From positions 15,277,001 through 15,341,000 of the forward strand of contig NC_068561.1 of NCBI RefSeq assembly GCF_022201045.2: 64,000 nt of DNA. Direction: 5' to 3'. Made by a program: the position numbers and the translations under genes. This document shows positions 9,734 through 20,464 of the stretch, one piece after another; positions within the stretch are counted from its first letter, which is position 1; the number at the start of each line of letters is the position of its first letter. The notes beneath the pieces were generated by a model. It worked only from the letters and a program-made list of their open reading frames with translations. It was not told the DNA's origin and searched no databases. This stretch comes from Citrus sinensis. Taxonomy: Eukaryota; Streptophyta; Magnoliopsida; Sapindales; Rutaceae.

Positions 9734-12700
9734 TCAAACAAAGTGATACTGAACCCCTATGTGCTTTGTCCTGGAATGAAAGGCTGGATTCCTTGCAATG
9801 TGCAAGGCGCTCTGACTGTCACAAAACACAGGAATTTTCTGTTGTTTGTGCCCGAGCTCCTCCAATAACCTTTGTATCCAAATAGCTTCCTTGCAAGCTT
9901 GTGTAACTGCCATGTATTCTGCTTCTGTTGTAGATAAAGCCACAACGGTCTGCAGTTTAGAAACCCAGCTTATAGCTGCTCCCGCAAGTGTAAACACATA
10001 GCCAATAATGGATTTCCTTTTATCAAGATCTCCTGCAAAATCTGAATCCACATAGCCCCTGACAGTAAACTCTGATCCTCCACAACATAATGCAACATCT
10101 AAGGTTCCTCTGATTTATCTCAGAATCCTCTTCACAACTATCCAATGCTCTCTACCAGGATTTGCCATGGATCGACTAACTGCTCCCACTGCTTGTGCAA
10201 TGTCTCGTCTTGTACATATCATAGCGAACATCAAACTTCCCACTGCTGATGCATACGGTACTCAAGACATCTCCTTCCTCTCTGCTTCATTACTAGGACA
10301 CATACTTGAGAATAATTTGAAATTAACAGGAAGTGAGGTAGAAATTGACTTACAATCTTACATGTTGAAGCGCTGCAAGATTTTCTTCAAGTAATTCTTC
10401 TGTGAAAGCCAAATCTTCCTGTTATTTCTGTCTCGGTGAATTTGTATCCCTAGAATCTTGTTTACTGGTCCCAAGTCCTTCATTTCAAACTCCCTAGCCA
10501 ATTGTGCATTTAATTCTTGGATTCGATCTTTGTTGGGGCCTGCTACCAACATATCATCCACATACAATAGCAAAATAATGAAATCATTATCTTCAAACCT
10601 CTTGTAATATATACAATGGTCTGAACTGAGTCTGTTGTATTCAAGGCTCATAATGAAGGAATCAAATCTCTTATACCAACACCTCGGTGCTTGTTTGAGA
10701 CCATATAGAGATTTGTTCAACCTACAAACCAAGTTCTCCTTTCCTGTTTCTGCAAAACCTTCTGGTTGGAGCATATATATTTCTTCTTCAAGTTCTCCAT
10801 GAAGAAATGCAGTTTTCACATCTAATTGCTCAAGATGTAAGTCAAATGTAGCACACATTGCCAAGACTACTCTGACTGTTGTGAGTCGAACTACCGGAGA
10901 AAATATCTCGTTAAAGTCATTACCTTCTTTCTGAGCATATCCTTTCACCACCAATCTCGCACGATACCGCTCCATTTGGTCATTGCCATCACGTTTGAAC
11001 TTGTAGACCCATTTGTTTCTAATGGCTTTTCTTCAACGTGGTAGTGGTACATGCTCCCATGTCTTGTTCTTGTGTAGAGCTTCAATTTCTTCATGTAACA
11101 TCTGAGCTGTTTAAAGGTTCATGGAAAGTTGAAGGCTCTCCATCCTCTGTTAGAAGACAGTATGCAACGTTGATCTCTGTGACATACTCCGAGTGCCACG
11201 TTGGCGGTCGTCTCTCACGAGTTGACCGACGAGCTTCTGGAGCCTCGGACTCGATTGGTTCTTGTTCCTCGTGCTCTGGTGCTGCTTCAGAAGAATCTGA
11301 ATCTTCTGGATTATTTTCGACAATACCGGCACAATCTCTGACTTTTCTTTTATAGTGCCATCACCTCCATCTTTCATTTACAGTTGATCTTCTACAAAAA
11401 TAACATCTCTGCTTATGACGATTTTGTGGGCAGTGGGGTCCCACAGACGATACCCCTTTACTCCATCAGCATATCCCAAGAAAATACATCTTCTAGATTT
11501 TGCATCCAGTTTTGTTCTTTCTTGGGCATTGTACATCACGTACATAAGACATCCAAATACATGTAGGTAGGAATAATTAGCTGGCTTTCCAGTCCATATC
11601 TCCATCGCTGTCCTCAGCCCAATAACTGTAGATGGCGATCGATTTACTATATAACAGGCAGTTTTGGCTGCTTCTGCCCAGAATGAATTGGGTAGACCAG
11701 CAGCCCTCAACATAGCTCTTATTCTTTCTTTAAGAGTTCTGGTCATCCGCTCCGCCACTCTGTTTTGTTGAGGAGTGTATGCAACCGTGAACTGCCTCTG
11801 AATACCTTCTTGCTTACAGAAAGTAAGAAACTCGCCGTCTGTATACTCTCCACCATATCCGTCATCAAGCACTTGATCTTTTTAGCAGATTCAAGTTCCA
11901 CCCGCGTTTTGTATTCTTTAAACACTAGAAATACATCTGACTTTTTCTTAATTAGATACACCCAACATCTTCTGGAATAATCATCAATGAAAGTTACTAT
12001 GTACTTTGCACCTCCCATGGATATATCCGGTGATTCCCAAACATCAGAATGAATCAAGTTTAGAATGCATTTACTTCTAGCAATAGATCTACTGAATTTT
12101 AATCTATGCTGCTTACTTGTAACACAATGCTCGTAAAATGGTAAACTTACCGATTTGAGCCCCGCAAGCAATTTTCACTCAGAGAAAATCTTCAAGCCTT
12201 GTTCTGACATGTGGCCAAGTTTGAGATGCCACATCATCGTTGATTCTTCTCCATTTGACACAACACAAGCATCAGCCTCCTGTAGTGTTTCTCCTTTAAG
12301 CATGAATAAATTAGCACCGATCTTTTCTGGCTTCATCAATACAAGTGCACTTTTAACGATCTTCATTATTCCATTCTCCATATGAGTTTTGTACCCATGA
12401 CTATCCATTTATCCCAAAGACAATAGATTTTTCTTCAAGCCGTTGACATGTCGTACTTCCCCAATTGTGCGAATTGTACCATCAAACGTTTTTATTTTAA
12501 TAGTACCAATACCAGCGATCTCCAAGGCATGATCATCTCCCATATATACAGATCCTCCTGAGATAGGTTTATATATGTGGAACCATTCTCTCCTAGAGGT
12601 CATGTGCCAGGTAGCTCCTGAGTCTATAAGCCAGACATCAGAAAGTCATTTTTTGCCTTCTGAAACAGTTGTTGCTTCGCTGTAGAGAATTTCACCACCA

Positions 12701-13507
12701 TCTGAGGTACTTGCTACACACCCCTGAGCATTTGATGACTTAGGTTCTTTACGCTCTCTTCTCTTCTGATTACTCCAACACTCCTTTTTTACGTGCCCTT
12801 TCTTACCACAGTTGTAGCATTTAACATTCTTCTTACTTCTGGATTTTGATCTACCATGATTTTGACTCCCACTGGGGCCACGTTCCTCTGATCTCCCTCT
12901 CGTCAGCGATAGCGCCTCCGCTTGCTGCGAATTTACTTGTCTGTTTTTCTTATTTTTCCGCCTACTCTCCTCATTTAATATGGAGACTGCAACATCGTCA
13001 AAAACTAGATTGTCCACTGGATTATTGTTCGTCAGGTTGATGATGAGTTGATCATACGAATCTGGTAGACTTTGAAGTAGAAGCTCTGCACGTTCATTTT
13101 CCTCTATATTATGACCCAACATTGTGAGTTGTGAAAATAGAGTCTTCAAGGTGTTGATTTGACCGGTCACCATTGTAGATTCCGCCATTCGAAGAGTATA
13201 AAGTCTCCACTTTAAGAAGATTTTGTTGTGTAGTGACTTGGCCTCGTACAATTTTGTAAGAGTATCTCATATTTCCTTCACTGTGTTTTTCTCTGCCACA
13301 TTAGATAATACTCCATCTGCAAGTGCCAAGTGTAGATCAAAAATAGCGTTGCCATCTATCTCGTTCCACTTGTCATCAGTTATCTCCATGGGCTTTTCTT
13401 CAATTGCTGCTAAGCAATTATTTTTCCTCAATATAGCTTTTATCTTTATTTTCTACAACGAAAAATTATTTCCGTTAAATTTCTCAATTTCATTCTTTGC
13501 CGTCATT
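9734..13507 (-). pseudogene. Copia-2 gag-pol polyprotein, multiply interrupted
   Basis: Gag begins at an ATG near 13507. It contains two in-frame stops at positions where the family has Trp (TAG at 13453-13455, TGA at 13267-13269) and a CX2CX4HX4C knuckle (CYNCGKKGHVKKEC). The protease motif LIDSGATWHMT (about 12600) is preceded by a TGA at 12646. The GAG-pre-integrase segment (WHLKLGHMSEQG) lies between stops at 12408-12410 and 12175-12177. The integrase (HSDVW, FIDDYSRRCWVY, then GGEYTDGEF in another frame) is broken near 11870. RT (10358-10975) keeps LLYVDDMLVAG. RNase H (9734-10051) keeps STTEAEYMA and CDSQSALHIARNP. The loss of frame makes it non-autonomous today. Confidence 0.92.
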
Positions 13508-13769
13508 TTGTTGATAAATACCGCACACAAGATAGTGTACCACCTTGAATAGTTGTAAGTATGTGTGAGAATGCACACCAGGAAAGTTCCCAGGAAAGAC
13601 TGGAGGGGTCACAATGGTCCCACTTAAAATCCAGACTCCTTAAGCTCTTATCACCTTTGTGATAGAACTTTCCTAGACATGTACAAAACCACACAGTTGT
13701 TTTACTCACACCACTATTCCCTGCTTTGCACCGTAAAATTCTTAGATAGCTCCCACCGTTTCTTGTGAA

Positions 13770-13875
13770 TACTACCGTATACGTGAATACGTGAACAGTA
13801 CCATATACGTGAACAGTACCACGTATACGTGAATAGTACTATATACGTAAATAGTACCCCTTACGTGAACAATAC
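13770..13875. repeat. Short tandem repeat in Copia-2 leader
   Basis: About five imperfect copies of a roughly 20-base unit with the core TACGTGAACAGTACC lie between the 5' LTR/primer site and gag of Copia-2. Each copy contains TACGT. Confidence 0.8.
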
Positions 13876-13899
13876 CCAATTCCAAAAATACAACAAATA

Positions 13900-13911
13900 G
13901 CTCTGATACCA
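13900..13911 (-). other. Copia-2 primer-binding site (tRNA-Met)
   Basis: On the minus strand it reads TGGTATCAGAGC, directly next to the 5' LTR that starts at 13913. Confidence 0.9.
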
Positions 13912-13912
13912 C

Positions 13913-14440
13913 TGTTAGGAAATTGGTGAGTAAAGCAGACACGCAGCTAAAATAAAATTGGTAGAAAAATAAAGAACAAGCACAATAGAAGACACTAGAA
14001 ATTACGTGGTTCGACTTTTAGCGTACGTCCACGGTGAAAAGGAGTTACAAGTATTGTAATATTTTAGCTCACTTTCCAAAAACTCAATACAACCAAACTC
14101 TTAAATCACTAGACTCTTAAAATCACTCTCTAAATAAAGAAAAAAACTGAAAAACTCAATGATTTATAAATAAAGGGAGCGAGCATTTTATAGCCAAAAT
14201 TAGCTACTATTTATTTAATATTTAATTATTATTATTATTATTTTATTAATTTGTTTTTCTTTTCCTTCGTCGACCCGACATCTCTTTTTCTTCTCTCTTT
14301 CTTCTTTTTCCTTACTTTTTTTGGGCGGCACCAAATTTTTCTTCTTTTGTTTTCTTTGAGTCAAAGAATGCAGCAACAACCGCATTCTTCTTCAAAATGG
14401 TGGGCACCACCTTCTAGAAAAGGTGATGCTATTTTCCACA
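13913..14440 (-). repeat. Copia-2 5' LTR (528 bp)
   Basis: It has the same ends as the left LTR (TGTTAGGAAATT ... TTTTCCACA). Compared with the left copy it has a deletion of about 28 bp near 14030 and a number of substitutions, many of them C/T or G/A, so the insertion is not recent. Confidence 0.93.
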
Positions 14441-14731
14441 GGAGTTGGCAGCCCACTGGATAGGTTACATGATCCGTAACTTAGCCAACTCCTAAAATAT
14501 CTTACTTAACGTCAATTGGACTTAATTATGGTCCCAGAATATTTAACTGCCCAGTTTAATGTCAACAAAATAAATCAGGTAGTTGGACAGATAGATAATA
14601 ACAATGGAGTTAATTATGATCCCAGAACATTTAATGACTCAGGTATTATTTTCGCCCTTTATTAGTCTAAAAGGACAAATTGCTCCAATTTGCATTGCCT
14701 TTCGAATCACTTTATTCCAAAAAGTGAATCC

Positions 14732-17700
14732 ATGGAGCATCGGGTTTTGAACTCCAAATGGTTTGTCCTCGTTCATGTTTTATGGCTAGCTCCAAGCTTA
14801 GAATCAGCAACCATTGAAGCGGACAAGCTTGCTTTACTTGACTTCAAGAATCATATAACTCAAGATCCTCTGCAAATCATGAGTTCATGGAATGATTCTG
14901 TCCATTTCTGCAACTGGGTTGGTGTTACGTGCAGTCCCTCTAATGGAAGAGTCACAGTCCTAAAGCTGGTATCAAAACAGTTGGTTGGCTCAATTCCTGC
15001 CTCTATAGGAAACCTTACATATCTTACAGGGATCAACCTATTCCAGAACAGCTTTCATGGCCAAATTCCTGAAGAAATAGGACGTCTGCAACAGCTGCAG
15101 GATCTCAATTTAACTTACAATTACCTTAGTGGGAAAATTCCAACAAATTTATCTCACTGTACAGAACTTAGATCATTTGAAGCTAGTGTCAACGATTTCG
15201 TTGGCCAGATTCCCAACCAGCTTAGTTCATTAACAAAACTAGAAATCATCGGCCTTGGAGGCAGCAATCTTACAGGAAATGTCCCAGCTTGGATAGGGAA
15301 TTTTTCTTCTCTGAAGGCTCTGTCGCTGGCTTGGAATAATTTACGTGGGAGCATACCAAATGAACTTGGCCAGCTTTCAGGCCTAGGATTTTTCACACTT
15401 TATGGGAATTTTATATCTGGTATCATCCCTTCTTCCATTTATAATATCTCATCTATATACTATTTCTCTGTGACTCAAAACCAGCTGCATGGGCAGTTGC
15501 CTACAGACGTTGGCCTCACTCTTCCTAATCTGAAAATATTTGCTGGTGCTGTTAACTATTTCACAGGAAGTATTCCTGTGTCATTGTCAAATGCTTCTAA
15601 TCTTCAGGTTCTTGATTTTGCTGAAAATGGTCTCACTGGGACCATTCCTGGAAACTTTGGGAGCTTGAAAGATCTAGTTAGACTAAACTTTGATCAAAAT
15701 GAACTTGGAAGCAGAGAAATAGGTGACTTGAATTTTCTCAAATTCTTGGCTAATTGTACTAGTCTTGAAGTGTTAGGTCTTGCCCGAAATAGTTTTGGGG
15801 GAGAGATGCCGATCTCCATAGCAAACCTTTCAACCCATTTGCGAAGGCTCACAATGGGAGAAAATCTGATGCATGGAAACATCCCTGTTGGGATCGGAAA
15901 CCTTGTTAACTTGAACCTTCTTGGATTAGAAGGTAACAACTTAAGTGGTAGTGTTCCTGAAGTTATAGGGAGGCTCAACAAATTAGAAGGATTGGGGTTG
16001 AACGTTAACAAGTTTTCAGGATTAATCCCATCTTCCCTTGGTAACTTAACTATACTAACTAGGCTTTGGATGGAGGAGAATAGATTGGAAGGAAGCATCC
16101 CTCCAAGTCTTGGAAACTGCCAGAAGTTGCTGGTGCTGAACTTATCAAGTAATGATCTCAATGGCACCATACCCAAAGAAGTTGTGAGCCTCTCTTCTCT
16201 TTCAATTTCTTTGGTCATGTCTCATAATTCTTTGACTGGTTCACTCCCACCTGAAGTGGGCAAGTTGACAAATCTTGTGGAATTGGACGTGTCATACAAC
16301 AAGTTATCAGGTGAAATTCCAAGCAGCCTTGATAGTTGTAGTAGTTTGGAGCGTCTGTATCTGGAGAATAACTCATTTAAAGGGACAATTCCTATATCCT
16401 TAAAAAGCTTAAGAGGTTTAGCTGAATTAGATCTTTCATGTAACAACTTGTCTGGCAAGGTTCCTGGATTTTTCGGCAAGCTTTTATCTCTCAGGCATCT
16501 TAATCTCTCTTACAACGATCTGGATGGTGAAATATCCAGGGAAGGGATCTTTGCAAATGCAAGTGCTGTTTCCATTGTCGGGAATGATAAGCTCTGTGGA
16601 GGCATCCAAGAACTACATTTATCTGAATGCTCCAGAAAAAATCCCAGGAAACATCTACCCGTAAGAGTAGTAATCCCAGTAACTATTGCAGTCATAATTG
16701 TTATTGTTTTCTTGACTTCATTGGTTATTTATTGTATGGTAAAACCCTCAGGGAGACAATCCCCTCCTCCTCCTCATGAGCGGCAATCAGGCATGTCTTA
16801 CTCAGATATCTCAAAATCAACTGATAATTTCTCAAAAGAAAATTTGATTGGTACTGGCAGTTTTGGTTCTGTATACAAAGGAACTCTTGGTGACGGAACA
16901 ATTGTTGCGATAAAGGTACTAAAACTTCAACAGCAAGGAGCTTTAAAGAGCTTCATTGATGAATGCAATGCTTTGAAAAGTACACGACATCGTAACATTC
17001 TCAGGGTCATAACTGCTTGCTCGAGTGTTGATCTTGAAGGGAATGATTTCAAAGCTTTAGTTTTTGAGTTCATGTCGAATGGAAATCTGGACCAGTGGCT
17101 GCATCCAAGTCCTGCTGAGCATTATCAGTTCAAGAAATTGAGTGTCATTCAGAGACTGAATATAGCAATTGATGTTGCTTCTGCATTGGATTATCTTCAT
17201 CACCATTGTGACACACCAATTGCGCATTGTGATCTAAAACCAAGCAATGTACTCCTTGATAAAGATATGACAGCTCATGTTGGTGATTTTGGATTGGCAA
17301 AATTCCTCTTCGAGATATCAGACAATCCCTCTAAAAATCAAACTGTATCAATTGGGCTCAAGGGTTCTATTGGTTACATCCCTCCAGGTATTATTGTCAA
17401 CTTGACGATTCAGATTCTCAATCACGCTTTGTTAACAAATCAATCATCTTCTGATTGAATTCAACTAAAACGTACATAACATACACTTCTGTCCCTAAAT
17501 TCTAAGCCTAACAACAAATTTTACAAATCTGCAGAGCACATGAATGGCCAGGTTTCCATACTCGGAGATATATATAGCTATGGCATACTTTTGCTGGAGA
17601 TGTTTACAGGAAAAAGACCCACAGGTGACATGTTTAAAGATGATTTTAGCATACACATGTTTGTGTCAATGGCGTTACCTGACCATGTCATGGACATTCT

Positions 17701-17959
17701 TGATCCGTCAATGCCATTAGATGAAGAAAATGATGAGGAACAAATTGAAGAAGTCATAGAAGAGAAAGAAATGATGATTCACATTGACCTTGAAGTTAAC
17801 ACAAAAAATAAATTAGAAGAATGCTTTGTTTCAGTGTTGAGAATCGGCCTCATGTGTTCTACAACTTCTCCAAGAGAGAGGATTGCTATGAACGTTGTTG
17901 TTAACAATCTAAAGACAATTAGAAACTGTTTTCTGGAGTTCAAAAAGAGGAATGCATGA
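14732..17959 (+). CDS. Xa21-like LRR receptor-like kinase (LRR-XII type), 2 exons
   Basis: The exons are 14732-17387 and 17535-17959 (GT-AG; the phase restores IPPEHMNGQVS), giving 1026 aa, the usual length for this family. The chosen ATG gives a signal peptide followed by the N-cap ADKLALLDFKNHI; the frame upstream of it opens only at TTG. About 20 leucine-rich repeats lie between residues ~75 and 620. A transmembrane helix follows at about 645-668 (VVIPVTIAVIIVIVFLTSLV). The kinase has a P-loop IGTGSFGSVYKG (~705), VAIKVL lysine, catalytic loop HCDLKPSN (~831) and GDFGLAK. It is a non-RD kinase because Cys replaces Arg before the catalytic Asp. The intron sits at the conserved place in the activation segment of Xa21/EFR/FLS2-class genes. 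The usual PPEYG at the exon join is PPEHM here. The gene looks intact and probably encodes a plasma-membrane pattern-recognition receptor; the ligand is unknown. Confidence 0.93.
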
Positions 17960-18120
17960 AGAGTGAGATAAGTGACAAATCTACAAGGTTTTATCTCCTC
18001 TTTAAGACATCTGTAATTTCAAAATAAAGATAAATTTCGTGGCTTATTGCAGCAACTTTATGTTCATGAAACATGGTTATTTTCCAAGCTTATATAGAGA
18101 TAATTTTTATTTTGCCTGCT
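17960..18120 (+). other. 3' flank of the LRR kinase
   Basis: This short AT-rich stretch includes AATAAAG (about 18023) as a possible polyadenylation signal. It ends in CTGCT, the left target-site copy of the solo LTR. Confidence 0.5.
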
Positions 18121-20459
18121 TGTAATACCCGTGTTTTTTATTATTATTTATTTGTTTGTTTATTTATTTATTAAGTACCTTATTTTAAAAAGGTTTCCTT
18201 AATAGGTAAGGATTTTAAAAAGGCTTGGCCTATAAAAACCTCCTCTACGTTATTTTGTTTTTCAAAACCCTAGAGCCTAATAAAGAAAAGAATACAGCAG
18301 CTGCATAAGAGTGAATTCATATTTTTGAATAAGAAAAGTGGAAGATTTTGATTGTATTCCTATTTTCCATTAAAGGAGTTCTTGAGCTTGGATTTTGTCT
18401 TGAAGGTAGGAAAGAATTTATAAACCTTTAAACTGTTGATTTTGAATGTGGTTTTTATGTAATTGATTGATTGATTCTGTATGTGTTGTATTTATAAAAT
18501 CGTTATAAAATCGTGAAAAGTATGATCATGTATTGATTTACGTGTGTTTGAGTGGAAGTAGTGCTGTTATGATATCTTGGAAACTGTGAACAGTATAGAT
18601 TGAACTTCATATGACTGCTGTTTTAGTCGAGTTTCATCATAAAACTTTACAAATTACTAAACTACACATCTTTATCTTTCTATCCGTATATTTATTGTTC
18701 AAAAACTCGTTTTATATAACTTGTTTTGATTTTTCGAATTTGGAACACTGATGCTGGAAATTTTCGATTTTCAGCAGTAATTCACAGTTCTAGAATTTAT
18801 TTCATAACCCAAACGACTTCTGAAAATTCTGAGAATTTTTATTACTGCACATATATATTTCTAGTTTCTTTATTTTTAATTTCGTAATTTTTGGATTTAT
18901 ATAAAAATCACTAAAAATCATGGAATTGGGCCGCCGCAATCCTAGAAACTGTTTTCCAGAATTGCGACGGCTGATATTTAGGTTGGTTTGTGCTAGTTTT
19001 TCATCAGTAAATGTTTTTTAAATTTTATTTCTAATTTCTTTTTGTTTCCTCTAATTTTCAAAACTGAAATCGCTATTTTTGAGTATGTATAACTAAAGTT
19101 ATGAATTTTTGAATCAGCCGTTCTCTGTATATATCGTCACTGGACAGTTTTGATGTTTTTGGTGGAAAATCAGTTTTCAGAGATAATTATTAACTTTAAT
19201 TAATATTATTAAATTTTGTATTGGATACCAACATGTTTACAATAGATTTTTGTGATATTTTTGATTTTCCGACATGTTTATAGCTTGATAGAAATCAGCT
19301 CTTGTATGATGGTCTAGTATAATTAATGAATTGATGTGCTTAAGTAAGAGTACATGATTTAAGGATTTTTGGGCTTTCCTTTCTAGGTTAGAATTGAATA
19401 AGATATTGATAAGAATTTTGTCTTGATAATTATAGGCCAAGAGTGAGCTCATGTAATTGGGGTTATTGTTGATTGTATTGGATCGAAGTAAATGAATTCA
19501 TGCATAATGTTTATTATAAGTATATATGTAAATATTTATTAATAGAACAATGTTCTTCAAATGGATTGGCAAGTTATGGATTTGAAGCTATTTTAAAATA
19601 TTTTTCTTAAATTAGTTTTAAATAAATACTTGTTTTTTTTATAAAATGTTTTCCTTAAAACTATTTGTAAAGCTTTGCCAATTCAATGTTTTATATAAGT
19701 GTTTTATCGAAATATGATTGAATAATTGATATTGAAAACTAGAAATTGTTTTAAGATTTTGACTCATTGTCCGTAGTTACCGTTATTAATATTATTGAAC
19801 AACCAGCTGTATTGTGCGCACCTATTGACAATTATTGCGGGGTACAGTACCCTGATTGAGCTATTGGCCGGGTCACCGGGAGTACAGGTGATATATTGAA
19901 TTATTGACCACGTCACCAGGGGTACAAGTGACACTATGTGGCATGAGCAAACTAAATAAAAGAAATGTTTTATTGATAAAAGATTTCTTACGCGATTATT
20001 TATTGAAAATGATTTTTGACGTTATGACTTAACTGATTATGAGTTACATATGATTATAAAATAATTATTGTTTTCTTGACTTATAGTACTTCATAATAAT
20101 GATTATATATTTTTTTCATATTAGTAACCTTATGCATGAGTTTGCTTACCGAGTTGACGGTTCACCCCTCGTCTCCAATATTTTGCAGATTGATTTTAGA
20201 GATGTGGGCTTTTGGTCTAGCGGAGAAGATTTGTTAGTTGAAAACTTTAGCATTTTCTAGATGAATTAATTGTAGTTACTTTGACTATTGCTTAGAGTTG
20301 GGTTTTATTTTGGAGGATTACTTATTTATTTATTATTTTGGAGAATTTGCTTTGTTTATGGACAACATTGACTTTATTTGTGATTAATTATAAGATTAGT
20401 GTTATAAGGTTTCATTCCAAATTCCTCTTAGTTTTCTGGGATGAATTTGGGGTGTTACA
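18121..20459 (+). mobile_element. Solo LTR of a gypsy-type retrotransposon (2339 bp)
   Basis: It begins TGTAATACCC and ends GGGTGTTACA, an inverted pair with TG...CA ends. It is flanked on both sides by CTGCT (18116-18120 and 20460-20464), a perfect 5-bp target duplication. There is no internal coding sequence, so this is a solo LTR left by LTR-LTR recombination. A TATA-like CCTATAAAAACC near 18230 supports plus orientation. Large LTRs with TGTAACACCC-like ends are typical of plant Ty3/gypsy families. It fills the gap between two convergent LRR-kinase genes. Confidence 0.88.
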
Positions 20460-20464
20460 CTGCT

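Larger units (their letters stand above)
8965..14440 (-). mobile_element. Copia-2 LTR retrotransposon, complete but decayed
   Basis: The element is on the minus strand. The 3' LTR is 8965-9522, the 5' LTR 13913-14440, with a primer-binding site beside the right LTR and a polypurine-like tract (AAGTGGGAGAA on the minus strand) beside the left LTR. The flanks are AGAGT on the left (8960-8964) and GGAGT on the right (14441-14445), a 5-bp target duplication with one mismatch. The internal region holds gag, protease, integrase, RT and RNase H in Copia order, but with many stops and frameshifts. Confidence 0.93.

Noticed and set aside
15154-16695. Antisense open frames (74-174 codons) opposite the LRR kinase
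   Set aside because: These are shadows of the repetitive LRR codons; their Pro/Leu-rich composition is what antisense LRR sequence gives.
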